From positions 18,732,095 through 18,796,094 of the forward strand of contig JAOWCC010000936.1 of NCBI GenBank assembly GCA_030867875.1: a stretch of DNA of 64,000 bases, read 5' to 3'. Below the pieces are notes generated by a model. The model was given only the letters and a program-made list of their open reading frames with translations. It did no database searches and was not told where the DNA came from. Of the stretch, positions 30,188 through 45,400 are shown in pieces. Source of the DNA: Actinernus sp. WN-2022 (taxonomy: Eukaryota; Cnidaria; Anthozoa; Actiniaria; Actinernidae). Each line of letters starts with the position of its first letter. The stretch's first letter is position 1. The translations under genes were made by a program, and so were the position numbers.

Positions 30188-33100
30188 GGCTAAAAAATCC
30201 AGATTTGACCATTTTTGAATTAAGTTGATTTTTTGTTCAATTCTTTCTCCAACTTAATCCATTCATGTTCTGAAGCTGACAGGAGATTGTTTGATATCAT
30301 TTTGAAGCATATTGAGTGTTTTTTTTATTTTTGTCAGAAATCCAAGACTTTTCGCCTACCCGGTCTGGCAAAAAATATCCAGATTTGACCATTTTTTGAA
30401 GATGTTGATTTTTTGTTCAATTCTTTCTCCAACTTAATCCATTCATGTTCTGAAGCTAACAGGAGATTGTTTGATATCATTTTGAAGCATTATCGAGTGG
30501 TTTTTAGTTTTTGTCAGAAATCAAAAATCCGATTTGACCATTTTTTGATGATGTTAATTTTTACTTCAATTCTTTCTCCAACTTAATCCATTGATGTTCA
30601 GAAGCTAACAGGAGATTGTTTGAGATCATTTTGAAGCATATTGAGTGGTTTTTTTATTTTTGTCAGAAATCCAAGATTTTTCGCCTACCCGGTCTGGCAA
30701 AAAATATTCAGATTTGACCATTTTTTGAAGATGTTGATTTTTTGTTCAATTCTTTCTCCAACTTAATCCATTCATGTTCTGAAGCTAACAGGAGATTGTG
30801 TGATATCATTTTGAAGCATATTGAGTGTTTTTTTATTTTTGTCAGAAATCCAAGATTTTTCGACTACCCGGTCTGGCAAAAAATATCCAGATTTGACCAT
30901 TTTTTGAAGATGTTGATTTTTTGTTCAATTCTTTCTCCAACTTAATCCATTCATGTTCTGGAGCTAACAGGAGATTGTTTGATATCATTTTGAAGCATTA
31001 TCGAGTGGTTTTTAGTTTTTGTCAGAAATCAAAAAGCCAGATTTGAACATTTTTGATGATGTTAATTTTTACTTCAATTCTTTCTCCAACTTAAACCATT
31101 GATGTTCAGAAGCTAACAGGAGATTGTTTGAGATCATTTTGAAGCATATTGAGTGTTTTTTTTATTTTTGTCAGAAATCCAAGATTTTTCGCCTACCCGG
31201 TCTGGCAAAAAATATCCAGATTTGACCATTTTTTGAAGATGTTGATTTTTTGTTCAATTCTTTCTCCAACTTAATCCATTCATGTTCTGGAGCTAACAGG
31301 AGATTGTTTGATATCATTTTGAAGCATTATCGAGTGGTTTTTAGTTTTTGTCAGAAATCAAAAAGCCAGATTTGACCATTTTTGATGATGTTAATTTTTA
31401 CTTCAATTCTTTCTCCAACTTAATCCATTGATGTTCAGAAGCTAACAGGAGATTGTTTGAGATCATTTTGAAGCATATTGAGTGGTTTTTTATTTTTGTC
31501 AGAAATCCAGATTTGACCATTTTTGATGATGTTAATTTTTTCTTCAATTCTTTCTCCAACTTAATCCATTCATGTTCTGAAGCTACCAGGAGATTGTTTG
31601 AGATCATTTTGAAGCATATTGAGTGTTTTTTTATTTTTGTCAGAAATCCAGATTTGACCATTTTTGATGATGTTAATTTTTTGTTCAATTCTTTCTCCAA
31701 CTTAATCCATTCATGTTCTGAAGCTACCAGGAGATTGTTTGAGATCATTTTGAAGCATATTGAGTGTTTTTTTATTTTTGTCAGAAATCCAGATTTGACC
31801 ATTTTTGATGATGTTAATTTTTTCTTCAATTCTTTCTCCAACTTAATCCATTGATGTTCAGAAGCTACCAGGAGATTGTTTGAGATCATTTTGAAGCATA
31901 TTGAGTGGTTTTTTTTATTTTTGTCAGAAATCCAAGATTTTTCGCCTACCCGGTCTGGCAAAAAATATTCAGATTTGACCATTTTTTGAAGATGTCGATT
32001 TTTTTATTCAATTCTTACTCCAACTTAATCCATTCATGTTCTGAAGCTAACAGGAGATTGTTTGAGATCATTTTGAAGCATATTGAGTGTTTTTTTATTT
32101 TTGTCAGAAATCCAGATTTGACCATTTTTGATGATGTTAATTTTTTCTTCAATTCTTTCTCCAACTTAATCCATTGATGTTCAGAAGCTACCAGGAGATT
32201 GTTTGAGATCATTTTGAAGCATATTGAGTGTTTTTTTTATTTTTGTAAGAAATCCAAGATTATTTGCCTACCCGGTCTGGCAAAAAATATTCAGATTTGA
32301 CCATTTTTTGAAGATGTTGATTTTTTTATTCAATTCTTACTCCAACTTAATCCATTCATGTTCTGAAGCTAACAGGAGATTGTTTGATATCATTTTGAAG
32401 CATATTGAGTGTTTTTTCATTTTTGTCAGAAATCCAAGATTTTTCGCCTACCCGGTCTGGCAAAAAAATATTCAGATTTGACCATTTTTTGAAGATGTTG
32501 ATTTTTTTATTCAATTCTTACTCCAACTTAATCCATTGATGTTCTGAAGCTAACAGGAGATTGTTTGAGATCATTTTGAAGCATATTGAGTGGTTTTTTT
32601 ATTTTTGTCAGAAATCCAAGACTTTTCGCCTACCCGGTCTGGCAAAAAATATCCAGATTTGACCATTTTTTTAAGATGTTGATTTTTTGTTCAATTCTTT
32701 CTCCAACTTAATCCATTCATGTTCTGAAGCTAACAGGAGATTGTTTGAGATCATTTTGAAGCATATTGAGTGTTTTTTTATTTTTGTCAGAAATCCAGAT
32801 TTGACCATTTTTGATGATGTTAATTTTTTCTTCAATTCTTTCTCCAACTTAATCCATTGATGTTCAGAAGCTAACAGGAGATTGTTTGAGATCATTTTGA
32901 AGCATAGTGAGTGTTTTTTTTATTTTTGTCAGAAATCCAAGATTTTTCGCCTACCCGGTCTGGCAAAAAATATTCAGATTTGACCATTTTTTTAAGATGT
33001 TGATTTTTTGTTCAATTCTTTCTCCAACTTAATCCATTCATGTTCTGAAGCTAACAGGAGATTGTTTGATATCATTTTGAAGCATTATCGAGTGGTTTTT

Positions 33101-35104
33101 AGTTTTTGTCAGAAATCAAAAAGCCAGATTTGAACATTTTTGATGATGTTAATTTTTACTTCAATTCTTTCTCCAACTTAAACCATTGATGTTCAGAAGC
33201 TAACAGGAGATTGTTTGAGATCATTTTGAAGCATATTGAGTGTTTTTTTTATTTTTGTCAGAAATCCAAGATTTTTCGCCTACCCGGTCTGGCAAAAAAT
33301 ATTCAGATTTGACCATTTTTTGAAGATGTTGATTTTTTTATTCAATTCTTACTCCAACTTAATCCATTCATGTTCTGAAGCTAACAGGAGATTGTTTGAG
33401 ATCATTTTGAAGCATAGTGAGTGTTTTTTTTATTTTTGTCAGAAATCCAAGATTTTTCGCCTACCCGGTCTGGCAAAAAATATTCAGATTTGACCATTTT
33501 TTGAAGATGTTGATTTTTTGTTCAATTCTTTCTCCAACTTAATCCATTGATGTTCTGAAGCTAACAGGAGATTGTTTGAGATCATTTTGAAGCATATTGA
33601 GTGTTTTTTTATTTTTGTCAGAAATCCAGATTTGACCATTTTTGATGATGTTAATTTTTTTCTTCAATTCTTTCTCCAACTTAATCCATTCATGTTCTGA
33701 AGCTACCAGGAGATTGTTTGAGATCATTTTGAAGCATATTGAGTGTTTTTTTAGTTTTTGTCAGAAATCCAGATTTGACCATTTTTGATGATGTTAATTT
33801 TTACTTCAATTCTTTCTCCAACTTAATCCATTGATGTTCAGAAGCTAACAGGAGATTGTTTGAGATCATTTTGAAGCATATTGAGTGGTTTTTTTATTTT
33901 TGTCAGAAATCCAAGATTTTTCGCCTACCCGGTCTGGCAAAAAATATTCAGATTTGACCATTTTTGAATTATGTTGATTTTTTGTTCAATTCTTTCTCCA
34001 ACTTAATCCATTCATGTTCTGAAGCTAACAGGAGATTGTTTGAGATCATTTTGAAGCATATTGAGTGTTTTTTTATTTTTGTCAGAAATCCAGATTTGAC
34101 CATTTTTGATGATGTTAATTTTTTCTTCAATTCTTTCTCCAACTTAATCCATTGATGTTCAGAAGCTAACAGGAGATTGTTTGAGATCATTTTGAAGCAT
34201 AGTGAGTGTTTTTTTTATTTTTGTCAGAAATCCAAGATTTTTCGCCTACCCGGTCTGGCAAAAAATATTCAGATTTGACCATTTTTTGAAGATGTTGATT
34301 TTTTGTTCAATTCTTTCTCCAACTTAATCCATTGATGTTCAGAAGCTAACAGGAGATTGTTTGAGATCATTTTGAAGCATAGTGAGTGTTTTTTTTATTT
34401 TTGTCAGAAATCCAAAAATTTTCGCCTACCCGGTCTGGCAAAAAATATTCAGATTTGACCATTTTTTGAAGATGTTGATTTTTTGTTCAATTCTTTCTCC
34501 AACTTAATCCATTCATGTTCTGAAGCTAACAGGAGATTGTATGTTCAGAAGCTACCAGGAGATTGTTTGAGATCATTTTGAAGCATATTGAGGTTTTTTA
34601 TTATTTTTGTCAGAAATCCAAGATTTTTCGCCTACCCGGTCTGGCAAAAAATATTCAGATTTGACCATTTTTTGAAGATGTTGATTTTTTGTTCAATTCT
34701 TTCTCCAACTTAATCCATTCATGTTGTGAAGCTAACAGGAGATTGTTTGAGATCATTTTGAAGCATATTGAGTGTTTTTTTATTTTTGTCAGAAATCCAG
34801 ATTTGACCATTTTTGATGATGTTAATTTTTTTCTTCAATTCTTTCTCCAACTTAATCCATTCATGTTCTGAAGCTACCAGGAGATTGTTTGAGATCATTT
34901 TGAAGCATATAGAGTGTTTTTTTATTTTTGTCAGAAATCCAGATTTGACCATTTTTGATGATGTTAATTTTTTCTTCAATTCTTTCTCCAACTTAATCCA
35001 TTGATGTTCAGAAGCTACCAGGAGATTGTTTGAGATCATTTTGAAGCATATTGAGTGTTTTTTTATTTTTGTAAGAAATCCAAGATTATTTGCCTACCCG
35101 GTCT

Positions 35105-35344
35105 CTACTAATTATCATAATGGTCGGTACCTTAAATGCAGAATAAACTTCTAAACGATATCGATATCTCGATAGGATATGTACCTACCAGCCATGGAGT
35201 TCCTGTGACCTGACAACGTAACTCATCTAAACAAGATAGACACTGCTTCTGATGTGTGGAGACAGGAAGATATTGAGGTACGTGTTATGAAGGTGTCGAG
35301 AAAGGAAGCAGATATTCAGGTGTGTGTTATGAAGGATAGACACT
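35105..35344. repeat. 240-bp tag insert, copy 3
   Basis: Subtype TACCAGCC with CTTCTGATG. Exactly 5157 bases after copy 2, with matching surroundings on both sides. Confidence 0.93.
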
Positions 35345-38299
35345 GGCTAAAAAATCCAGATTTGACCATTTTTGAATTATGTTGATTTTTTGTTCAATTC
35401 TTTCTCCAACTTAATCCATTCATGTTCTGAAGCTGACAGGAGATTGTTTGATATCATTTTGAAGCATATTGAGTGTTTTTTTTATTTTTGTCAGAAATCC
35501 AAGACTTTTCGCCTACCCGGTCTGGCAAAAAATATCCAGATTTGACCATTTTTTGAAGATGTTGATTTTTTGTTCAATTCTTTCTCCAACTTAATCCATT
35601 CATGTTCTGAAGCTAACAGGAGATTGTTTGATATCATTTTGAAGCATTATCGAGTGGTTTTTAGTTTTTGTCAGAAATCAAAAATCCGATTTGACCATTT
35701 TTTGATGATGTTAATTTTTACTTCAATTCTTTCTCCAACTTAATCCATTGATGTTCAGAAGCTAACAGGAGATTGTTTGAGATCATTTTGAAGCATATTG
35801 AGTGGTTTTTTTATTTTTGTCAGAAATCCAAGATTTTTCGCCTACCCGGTCTGGCAAAAAATATTCAGATTTGACCATTTTTTGAAGATGTTGATTTTTT
35901 GTTCAATTCTTTCTCCAACTTAATCCATTCATGTTCTGAAGCTAACAGGAGATTGTGTGATATCATTTTGAAGCATATTGAGTGTTTTTTTATTTTTGTC
36001 AGAAATCCAAGATTTTTCGACTACCCGGTCTGGCAAAAAATATCCAGATTTGACCATTTTTTGAAGATGTTGATTTTTTGTTCAATTCTTTCTCCAACTT
36101 AATCCATTCATGTTCTGGAGCTAACAGGAGATTGTTTGATATCATTTTGAAGCATTATCGAGTGGTTTTTAGTTTTTGTCAGAAATCAAAAAGCCAGATT
36201 TGAACATTTTTGATGATGTTAATTTTTACTTCAATTCTTTCTCCAACTTAAACCATTGATGTTCAGAAGCTAACAGGAGATTGTTTGAGATCATTTTGAA
36301 GCATATTGAGTGTTTTTTTTATTTTTGTCAGAAATCCAAGATTTTTCGCCTACCCGGTCTGGCAAAAAATATCCAGATTTGACCATTTTTTGAAGATGTT
36401 GATTTTTTGTTCAATTCTTTCTCCAACTTAATCCATTCATGTTCTGGAGCTAACAGGAGATTGTTTGATATCATTTTGAAGCATTATCGAGTGGTTTTTA
36501 GTTTTTGTCAGAAATCAAAAAGCCAGATTTGACCATTTTTGATGATGTTAATTTTTACTTCAATTCTTTCTCCAACTTAATCCATTGATGTTCAGAAGCT
36601 AACAGGAGATTGTTTGAGATCATTTTGAAGCATATTGAGTGGTTTTTTTATTTTTGTCAGAAATCCAAGATTTTTCGCCTACCCGGTCTGGCAAAAAATA
36701 TCCAGATTTGACCATTTTTTGAAGATGTTGATTTTTTTGTTCAATTCTTTCTCCAACTTAATCCATTCATGTTCTGAAGCTAACAGGAGATTGTTTGAGA
36801 TCATTTTGAAGCATATTGAGTGGTTTTTTATTTTTGTCAGAAATCCAGATTTGACCATTTTTGATGATGTTAATTTTTTCTTCAATTCTTTCTCCAACTT
36901 AATCCATTCATGTTCTGAAGCTACCAGGAGATTGTTTGAGATCATTTTGAAGCATATTGAGTGTTTTTTTTATTTTTGTCAGAAATCCAGATTTGACCAT
37001 TTTTGATGATGTTAATTTTTTCTTCAATTCTTTCTCCAACTTAATCCATTGATGTTCAGAAGCTACCAGGAGATTGTTTGAGATCATTTTGAAGCATATT
37101 GAGTGTTTTTTTTAATTTTTGTCAGAAATCCAAGATTTTTCGCCTACCCGGTCTGGCAAAAAATATTCAGATTTGACCATTTTTTGAAGATGTCGATTTT
37201 TTTATTCAATTCTTACTCCAACTTAATCCATTCATGTTCTGAAGCTAACAGGAGATTGTTTGAGATCATTTTGAAGCATATTGAGTTTTTTTTTATTTTT
37301 GTCAGAAATCCAGATTTGACCATTTTTGATGATGTTAATTTTTTTCTTCAATTCTTTCTCCAACTTAATCCATTCATGTTCTGAAGCTACCAGGAGATTG
37401 TTTGAGATCATTTTGAAGCATATTGAGTGTTTTTTTAGTTTTTGTCAGAAATCCAGATTTGACCATTTTTGATGATGTTAATTTTTTCTTCAATTCTTTC
37501 TCCAACTTAATCCTTTGATGTTCAGAAGCTACCAGGAGATTGTTTGAGATCATTTTGAAGCATATTGAGTGTTTTTTTTATTTTTGTAAGAAATCCAAGA
37601 TTATTTGCCTACCCGGTCTGGCAAAAAATATTCAGATTTGACCATTTTTTGAAGATGTTGATTTTTTTATTCAATTCTTACTCCAACTTAATCCATTCAT
37701 GTTCTGAAGCTAACAGGAGATTGTTTGATATCATTTTGAAGCATATTGAGTGTTTTTTCATTTTTGTCAGAAATCCAAGATTTTTCGCCTACCCGGTCTG
37801 GCAAAAAATATTCAGATTTGACCATTTTTTGAAGATGTTAATTTTTACTTCAATTCTTTCTCCAACTTAATCCATTGATGTTCTGAAGCTAACAGGAGAT
37901 TGTTTGAGATCATTTTGAAGCATATTGAGTGGTTTTTTTATTTTTGTCAGAAATCCAAGACTTTTCGCCTACCCGGTCTGGCAAAAAATATCCAGATTTG
38001 ACCATTTTTTTAAGATGTTGATTTTTTGTTCAATTCTTTCTCCAACTTAATCCATTCATGTTCTGAAGCTAACAGGAGATTGTTTGAGATCATTTTGAAG
38101 CATATTGAGTGTTTTTTTATTTTTGTCAGAAATCCAGATTTGACCATTTTTGATGATGTTAATTTTTTCTTCAATTCTTTCTCCAACTTAATCCATTCAT
38201 GTTCTGAAGCTACCAGGAGATTGTTTGAGATCATTTTGAAGCATATTGAGTGTTTTTTTATTTTTGTAAGAAATCCAAGATTATTTGCCTACCCGGTCT

Positions 38300-38539
38300 C
38301 TACTAATTATCATAATGGTCGGTACCTTAAATGCAGAATAAACTTCTAAACGATATCGATATCTCGATAGGATATGTACCTACTGGCCATGGAGTTCCTG
38401 TGACCTGACAACGTAACTCATCTAAACAAGATAGACACTGCTTCTGATGTGTGGAGACAGGAAGATATTGAGGTACGTGTTATGAAGGTGTCGAGAAAGG
38501 AAGCAGATATTCAGGTGTGTGTTATGAAGGATAGACACT
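38300..38539. repeat. 240-bp tag insert, copy 4
   Basis: Subtype TACTGGCC with CTTCTGATG. Preceded by a class B then a GTAAG-variant class A monomer. Confidence 0.93.
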
Positions 38540-40505
38540 GGCTAAAAAATCCAGATTTGACCATTTTTGAATTATGTTGATTTTTTGTTCAATTCTTTCT
38601 CCAACTTAATCCATTCATGTTCTGAAGCTAACAGGAGATTGTTTGATATCATTTTGAAGCATATTGAGTGTTTTTTTATTTTTGTCAGAAATCCAGATTT
38701 GACCATTTTTTGAAGATGTTAATTTTTACTTCAATTCTTTCTCCAACTTAATCCATTGATGTTCAGAAGCTAACAGGAGATTGTTTGAGATCATTTTGAA
38801 GCATATTGAGTGGTTTTTTTATTTTTGTCAGAAATCCAAGACTTTTCGCCTACCCGGTCTGGCAAAAAATATCCAGATTTGACCATTTTTGATGATGTTA
38901 ATTTTTACTTCAATTCTTTCTCCAACTTAATCCATTCATGTTCTGAAGCTAACAGGAGATTGTGTGATATCATTTTGAAGCATATTGAGTGTTTTTTTAT
39001 TTTTGTCAGAAATCCAAGATTTTTCGCCTACCCGGTCTGGCAAAAAATATCCAGATTTGACCATTTTTTGAAGATGTTGATTTTTTGTTCAATTCTTTCT
39101 CCAACTTAATCCATTCATGTTCTGAAGCTAACAGGAGATTGTTTGAGATCATTTTGAAGCATATTGAGTGGTTTTTTATTTTTGTCAGAAATCCAGATTT
39201 GACCATTTTTGATGATGTTAATTTTTTCTTCAATTCTTTCTCCAACTTAATCCATTGATGTTCAGAAGCTACCAGGAGATTGTTTGAGATCATTTTGAAG
39301 CATATTGAGTGGTTTTTTTTATTTTTGTCAGAAATCCAAGATTTTTCGCCTACCCGGTCTGGCAAAAAATATTCAGATTTGACCATTTTTTGAAGATGTT
39401 GATTTTTTTATTCAATTCTTACTCCAACTTAATCCATTCATGTTCTGAAGCTAACAGGAGATTGTTTGAGATCATTTTGAAGCATATTGAGTGTTTTTTT
39501 ATTTTTGTCAGAAATCCAGATTTGACCATTTTTGATGATGTTAATTTTTTTCTTCAATTCTTTCTCCAACTTAATCCATTCATGTTCTGAAGCTACCAGG
39601 AGATTGTTTGAGATCATTTTGAAGCATATTGAGTGTTTTTTTAGTTTTTGTCAGAAATCCAGATTTGACCATTTTTGATGATGTTAATTTTTTCTTCAAT
39701 TCTTTCTCCAACTTAATCCATTGATGTTCAGAAGCTACCAGGAGATTGTTTGAGATCATTTTGAAGCATATTGAGTGTTTTTTTTATTTTTGTAAGAAAT
39801 CCAAGATTATTTGCCTACCCGGTCTGGCAAAAAATATTCAGATTTGACCATTTTTTGAAGATGTTGATTTTTTTATTCAATTCTTACTCCAACTTAATCC
39901 ATTCATGTTCTGAAGCTAACAGGAGATTGTTTGATATCATTTTGAAGCATATTGAGTGTTTTTTCATTTTTGTCAGAAATCCAAGATTTTTCGCCTACCC
40001 GGTCTGGCAAAAAATATTCAGATTTGACCATTTTTTGAAGATGTTAATTTTTACTTCAATTCTTTCTCCAACTTAATCCATTGATGTTCTGAAGCTAACA
40101 GGAGATTGTTTGAGATCATTTTGAAGCATATTGAGTGGTTTTTTTATTTTTGTCAGAAATCCAAGACTTTTCGCCTACCCAGTCTGGCAAAAAATATCCA
40201 GATTTGACCATTTTTTTAAGATGTTGATTTTTTGTTCAATTCTTTCTCCAACTTAATCCATTCATGTTCTGAAGCTAACAGGAGATTGTTTGAGATCATT
40301 TTGAAGCATATTGAGTGTTTTTTTATTTTTGTCAGAAATCCAGATTTGACCATTTTTGATGATGTTAATTTTTTCTTCAATTCTTTCTCCAACTTAATCC
40401 ATTCATGTTCTGAAGCTACCAGGAGATTGTTTGAGATCATTTTGAAGCATATTGAGTGTTTTTTTATTTTTGTAAGAAATCCAAGATTATTTGCCTACCC
40501 GGTCT

Positions 40506-40745
40506 CTACTAATTATCATAATGGTCGGTACCTTAAATGCAGAATAAACTTCTAAACGATATCGATATCTCGATAGGATATGTACCTACTGGCCATGGAG
40601 TTCCTGTGACCTGACAACGTAACTCATCTAAACAAGATAGACACTGCTTCTGATGTGTGGAGACAGGAAGATATTGAGGTACGTGTTATGAAGGTGTCGA
40701 GAAAGGAAGCAGATATTCAGGTGTGTGTTATGAAGGATAGACACT
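40506..40745. repeat. 240-bp tag insert, copy 5
   Basis: Subtype TACTGGCC with CTTCTGATG. 2206 bases after copy 4; the upstream block is a near-identical duplicate of that before copy 4. Confidence 0.93.
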
Positions 40746-42231
40746 GGCTAAAAAATCCAGATTTGACCATTTTTGAATTATGTTGATTTTTTGTTCAATT
40801 CTTTCTCCAACTTAATCCATTCATGTTCTGAAGCTAACAGGAGATTGTTTGATATCATTTTGAAGCATATTGAGTGTTTTTTTATTTTTGTCAGAAATCC
40901 AGATTTGACCATTTTGTGAAGATGTTAATTTTTACTTCAATTCTTTCTCCAACTTAATCCATTGATATTCAGAAGCTAACAGGAGATTGTTTGAGATCAT
41001 TTTGAAGCATATTGAGTGTTTTTTTTATTTTTGTCAGAAATCCAAGATTTTTCGCCTACCCGGTCTGGCAAAAAATATCCAGATTTGACCATTTTTTGAA
41101 GATGTTGATTTTTTGTTCAATTCTTTCTCCAACTTAATCCATTCATGTTCTGAAGCTAACAGGAGATTGTTTGATATCATTTTGAAGCATTATCGAGTGG
41201 TTTTTAGTTTTTGTTAGAAATCAAAAATCCAGATTTGAACATTTTTGATGATGTTAATTTTTACTTCAATTCTTTCTCCAACTTAATCCATTGATGTTCA
41301 GAAGCTAACAGGAGATTGTTTGAGATCATTTTGAAGCATAGTGAGTGTTTTTTTTATTTTTGTCAGAAATCCAAGATTTTTCGCCTACCCGGTCTGGCAA
41401 AAAATATTCAGATTTGACCATTTTTTGAAGATGTTGATTTTTTGTTCAATTCTTTCTCCAACTTAATCCATTGATGTTCAGAAGCTAACAGGAGATTGTT
41501 TGAGATCATTTTGAAGCATAGTGAGTGTTTTTTTTATTTTTGTCAGAAATCCAAGATTTTTCGCCTACCCGGTCTGGCAAAAAATATTCAGATTTGACCA
41601 TTTTTTGAAGATGTTGATTTTTTGTTCAATTCTTTCTCCAACTTAATCCATTCATGTTCTGAAGCTAACAGGAGATTGTTTGATATCATTTTGAAGCATT
41701 ATCGAGTGGTTTTTAGTTTTTGTCAGAAATCAAAAAGCCAGATTTGAACATTTTTGATGATGTTAATTTTTACTTCAATTCTTTCTCCAACTTAATCCAT
41801 TGATGTTCAGAAGCTAACAGGAGATTGTTTGAGATCATTTTGAAGCATATTGAGTGTTTTTTTTATTTTTGTCAGAAATCCAAGACTTTTCGCCTACCCG
41901 GTCTGGCAAAAAATATCCAGATTTGACCATTTTTTGAAGATGTTGATTTTTTGTTCAATTCTTTCTCCAACTTAATCCATTCATGTTCTGAAGCTAACAG
42001 GAGATTGTTTGATATCATTTTGAAGCATTATCGAGTGGTTTTTAGTTTTTGTCAGAAATCAAAAATCCGATTTGACCATTTTTGATGATGTTAATTTTTA
42101 CTTCAATTCTTTCTCCAACTTAATCCATTCATGTTCTGAAGCTACCAGGAGATTGTTTGAGATCATTTTGAAGCATATTGAGTGTTTTTTTATTTTTGTA
42201 AGAAATCCAAGATTATTTGCCTACCCGGTCT
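40506..42231. repeat. 1726-bp higher-order repeat unit, instance 1
   Basis: From tag copy 5 to the base before tag copy 6: the tag followed by nine monomers in the order B-A-C-A-A-C-A-C-A*, where A* is the GTAAG...GATTATTTGCC variant of class A that receives the next tag. The same order and the same total length recur at 46395-48120. Confidence 0.85.
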
Positions 42232-42471
42232 CTACTAATTATCATAATGGTCGGTACCTTAAATGCAGAATAAACTTCTAAACGATATCGATATCTCGAT
42301 AGGATATGTACCTACTGGCCATGGAGTTCCTGTGACCTGACAACGTAACTCATCTAAACAAGATAGACACTGCTTCTGATGTGTGGAGACAGGAAGATAT
42401 TGAGGTACGTGTTATGAAGGTGTCGAGAAAGGAAGCAGATATTCAGGTGTGTGTTATGAAGGATAGACACT
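42232..42471. repeat. 240-bp tag insert, copy 6
   Basis: Subtype TACTGGCC with CTTCTGATG. The joining monomer reads GAATTATGTTCATTTTT, a private change. Confidence 0.93.
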
Positions 42472-45400
42472 GGCTAAAAAATCCAGATTTGACCATTTTT
42501 GAATTATGTTCATTTTTTGTTCAATTCTTTCTCCAACTTAATCCATTCATGTTCTGAAGCTAACAGGAGATTGTTTGAGATCATTTTGAAGCATATTGAG
42601 TGTTTTTTTATTTTTGTCAGAAATCCAAGATTTTTCGCCTACCCGGTCTGGCAAAAAATATCCAGATTTGACCATTTTTTTAAGATGTTGATTTTTTGTT
42701 CAATTCTTTCTCCAACTTAATCCATTCATGTTCTGAAGCTAACAGGAGATTGTTTGAGATCATTTTGAAGCATATTGAGTGTTTTTTTATTTTTGTCAGA
42801 AATCCAGATTTGACCATTTTTGATGATGTTAATTTTTTGTTCAATTCTTTCTCCAACTTAATCCATTCATGTTCTGAAGCTAACAGGAGATTGTTTGAGA
42901 TCATTTTGAAGCATATTGAGTGGTTTTTTATTTTTGTCAGAAATCCAGATTTGACCATTTTTGATGATGTTAATTTTTTCTTCAATTCTTTCTCCAACTT
43001 AATCCATTGATGTTCAGAAGCTACCAGGAGATTGTTTGAGATCATTTTGAAGCATATTGAGGTTTTTTTTTATTTTTGTCAGAAATCCAAGATTTTTCGC
43101 CTACCCGGTCTGGCAAAAAATATACAGATTTGACCATTTTTTGAAGATGTTGATTTTTTGTTCAATTCTTTCTCCAACTTAATCCATTCATGTTGTGAAG
43201 CTAACAGGAGATTGTTTGATATCATTTTGAAGCATTATCGAGTGGTTTTTAGTTTTTGTCAGAAATCAAAAATCCGATTTGACCATTTTTGGATGATGTT
43301 AATTTTTACTTCAATTCTTTCTCCAACTTAATCCATTGATGTTCAGAAGCTAACAGGAGATTGTTTGAGATCATTTTGAAGCATATTGAGTGGTTTTTTT
43401 ATTTTTGTCAGAAATCCAAGATTTTTCGCCTACCCGGTCTGGCAAAAAATATTCAGATTTGACCATTTTTTGAAGATGTTGATTTTTTGTTCAATTCTTT
43501 CTCCAACTTAATCCATTCATGTTCTGAAGCTAACAGGAGATTGTTTGATATCATTTTGAAGCATATTGAGTGTTTTTTTATTTTTGTCAGAAATCCAAGA
43601 CTTTTCGCCTACCCGGTCTGGCAAAAAATATCCAGATTTGACCATTTTTTTAAGATGTTGATTTTTTGTTCAATTCTTTCTCCAACTTAATCCATTCATG
43701 TTCTGAAGCTAACAGGAGATTGTTTGAGATCATTTTGAAGCATATTGAGTGTTTTTTTATTTTTGTCAGAAATCCAGATTTGACCATTTTTGATGATGTT
43801 AATTTTTTGTTCAATTCTTTCTCCAACTTAATCCATTCATGTTCTGAAGCTAACAGGAGATTGTTTGAGATCATTTTGAAGCATATTGAGTGGTTTTTTA
43901 TTTTTGTCAGAAATCCAGATTTGACCATTTTTGATGATGTTAATTTTTTCTTCAATTCTTTCTCCAACTTAATCCATTGATGTTCAGAAGCTACCAGGAG
44001 ATTGTTTGAGATCATTTTGAAGCATATTGAGGGTTTTTTTTATTTTTGTCAGAAATCCAAGATTTTTCGCCTACCCGGTCTGGCAAAAAATATACAGATT
44101 TGACCATTTTTTGAAGATGTTGATTTTTTGTTCAATTCTTTCTCCAACTTAATCCATTCATGTTGTGAAGCTAACAGGAGATTGTTTGATATCATTTTGA
44201 AGCATTATCGAGTGGTTTTTAGTTTTTGTCAGAAATCAAAAATCCGATTTGACCATTTTTTGATGATGTTAATTTTTACTTCAATTCTTTCTCCAACTTA
44301 ATCCATTGATGTTCAGAAGCTAACAGGAGATTGTTTGAGATCATTTTGAAGCATATTGAGTGGTTTTTTTATTTTTGTCAGAAATCCAAGATTTTTCGCC
44401 TACCCGGTCTGGCAAAAAATATTCAGATTTGACCATTTTTTGAAGATGTTGATTTTTTGTTCAATTCTTTCTCCAACTTAATCCATTCATGTTCTGGAGC
44501 TAACAGGAGATTGTTTGATATCATTTTGAAGCATTATCGAGTGGTTTTTAGTTTTTGTCAGAAATCAAAAAGCCAGATTTGAACATTTTTGATGATGTTA
44601 ATTTTTACTTCAATTCTTTCTCCAACTTAATCCATTGATGTTCAGAAGCTAACAGGAGATTGTTTGAGATCATTTTGAAGCATATTGAGTGGTTGTTTTA
44701 TTTTTGTCAGAAATCCAAGATTTTTTGCCTACCCGGTCTGGCAAAAAATATCCAGATTTGACCATTTTTTGAAGATGTTGATTTTTTGTTCAATTCTTTC
44801 TCCAACTTAATCCATTCATGTTCTGGAGCTAACAGGAGATTGTTTGATATCATTTTGAAGCATTATCGAGTGGTTTTTAGTTTTTGTCAGAAATCAAAAA
44901 GCCAGATTTGACCATTTTTGATGATGTTAATTTTTACTTCAATTCTTTCTCCAACTTAATCCATTGATGTTCAGAAGCTAACAGGAGATTGTTTGAGATC
45001 ATTTTGAAGCATATTGAGTGGTTTTTTTATTTTTGTCAGAAATCCAAGATTTTTCGCCTACCCGGTCTGGCAAAAAATATCCAGATTTGACCATTTTTTG
45101 AAGATGTTGATTTTTTTGTTCAATTCTTTCTCCAACTTAATCCATTCATGTTCTGAAGCTAACAGGAGATTGTTTGAGATCATTTTGAAGCATATTGAGT
45201 GGTTTTTTATTTTTGTCAGAAATCCAGATTTGACCATTTTTGATGATGTTAATTTTTTCTTCAATTCTTTCTCCAACTTAATCCATTCATGTTCTGAAGC
45301 TACCAGGAGATTGTTTGAGATCATTTTGAAGCATATTGAGTGTTTTTTTATTTTTGTCAGAAATCCAGATTTGACCATTTTTGATGATGTTAATTTTTTC

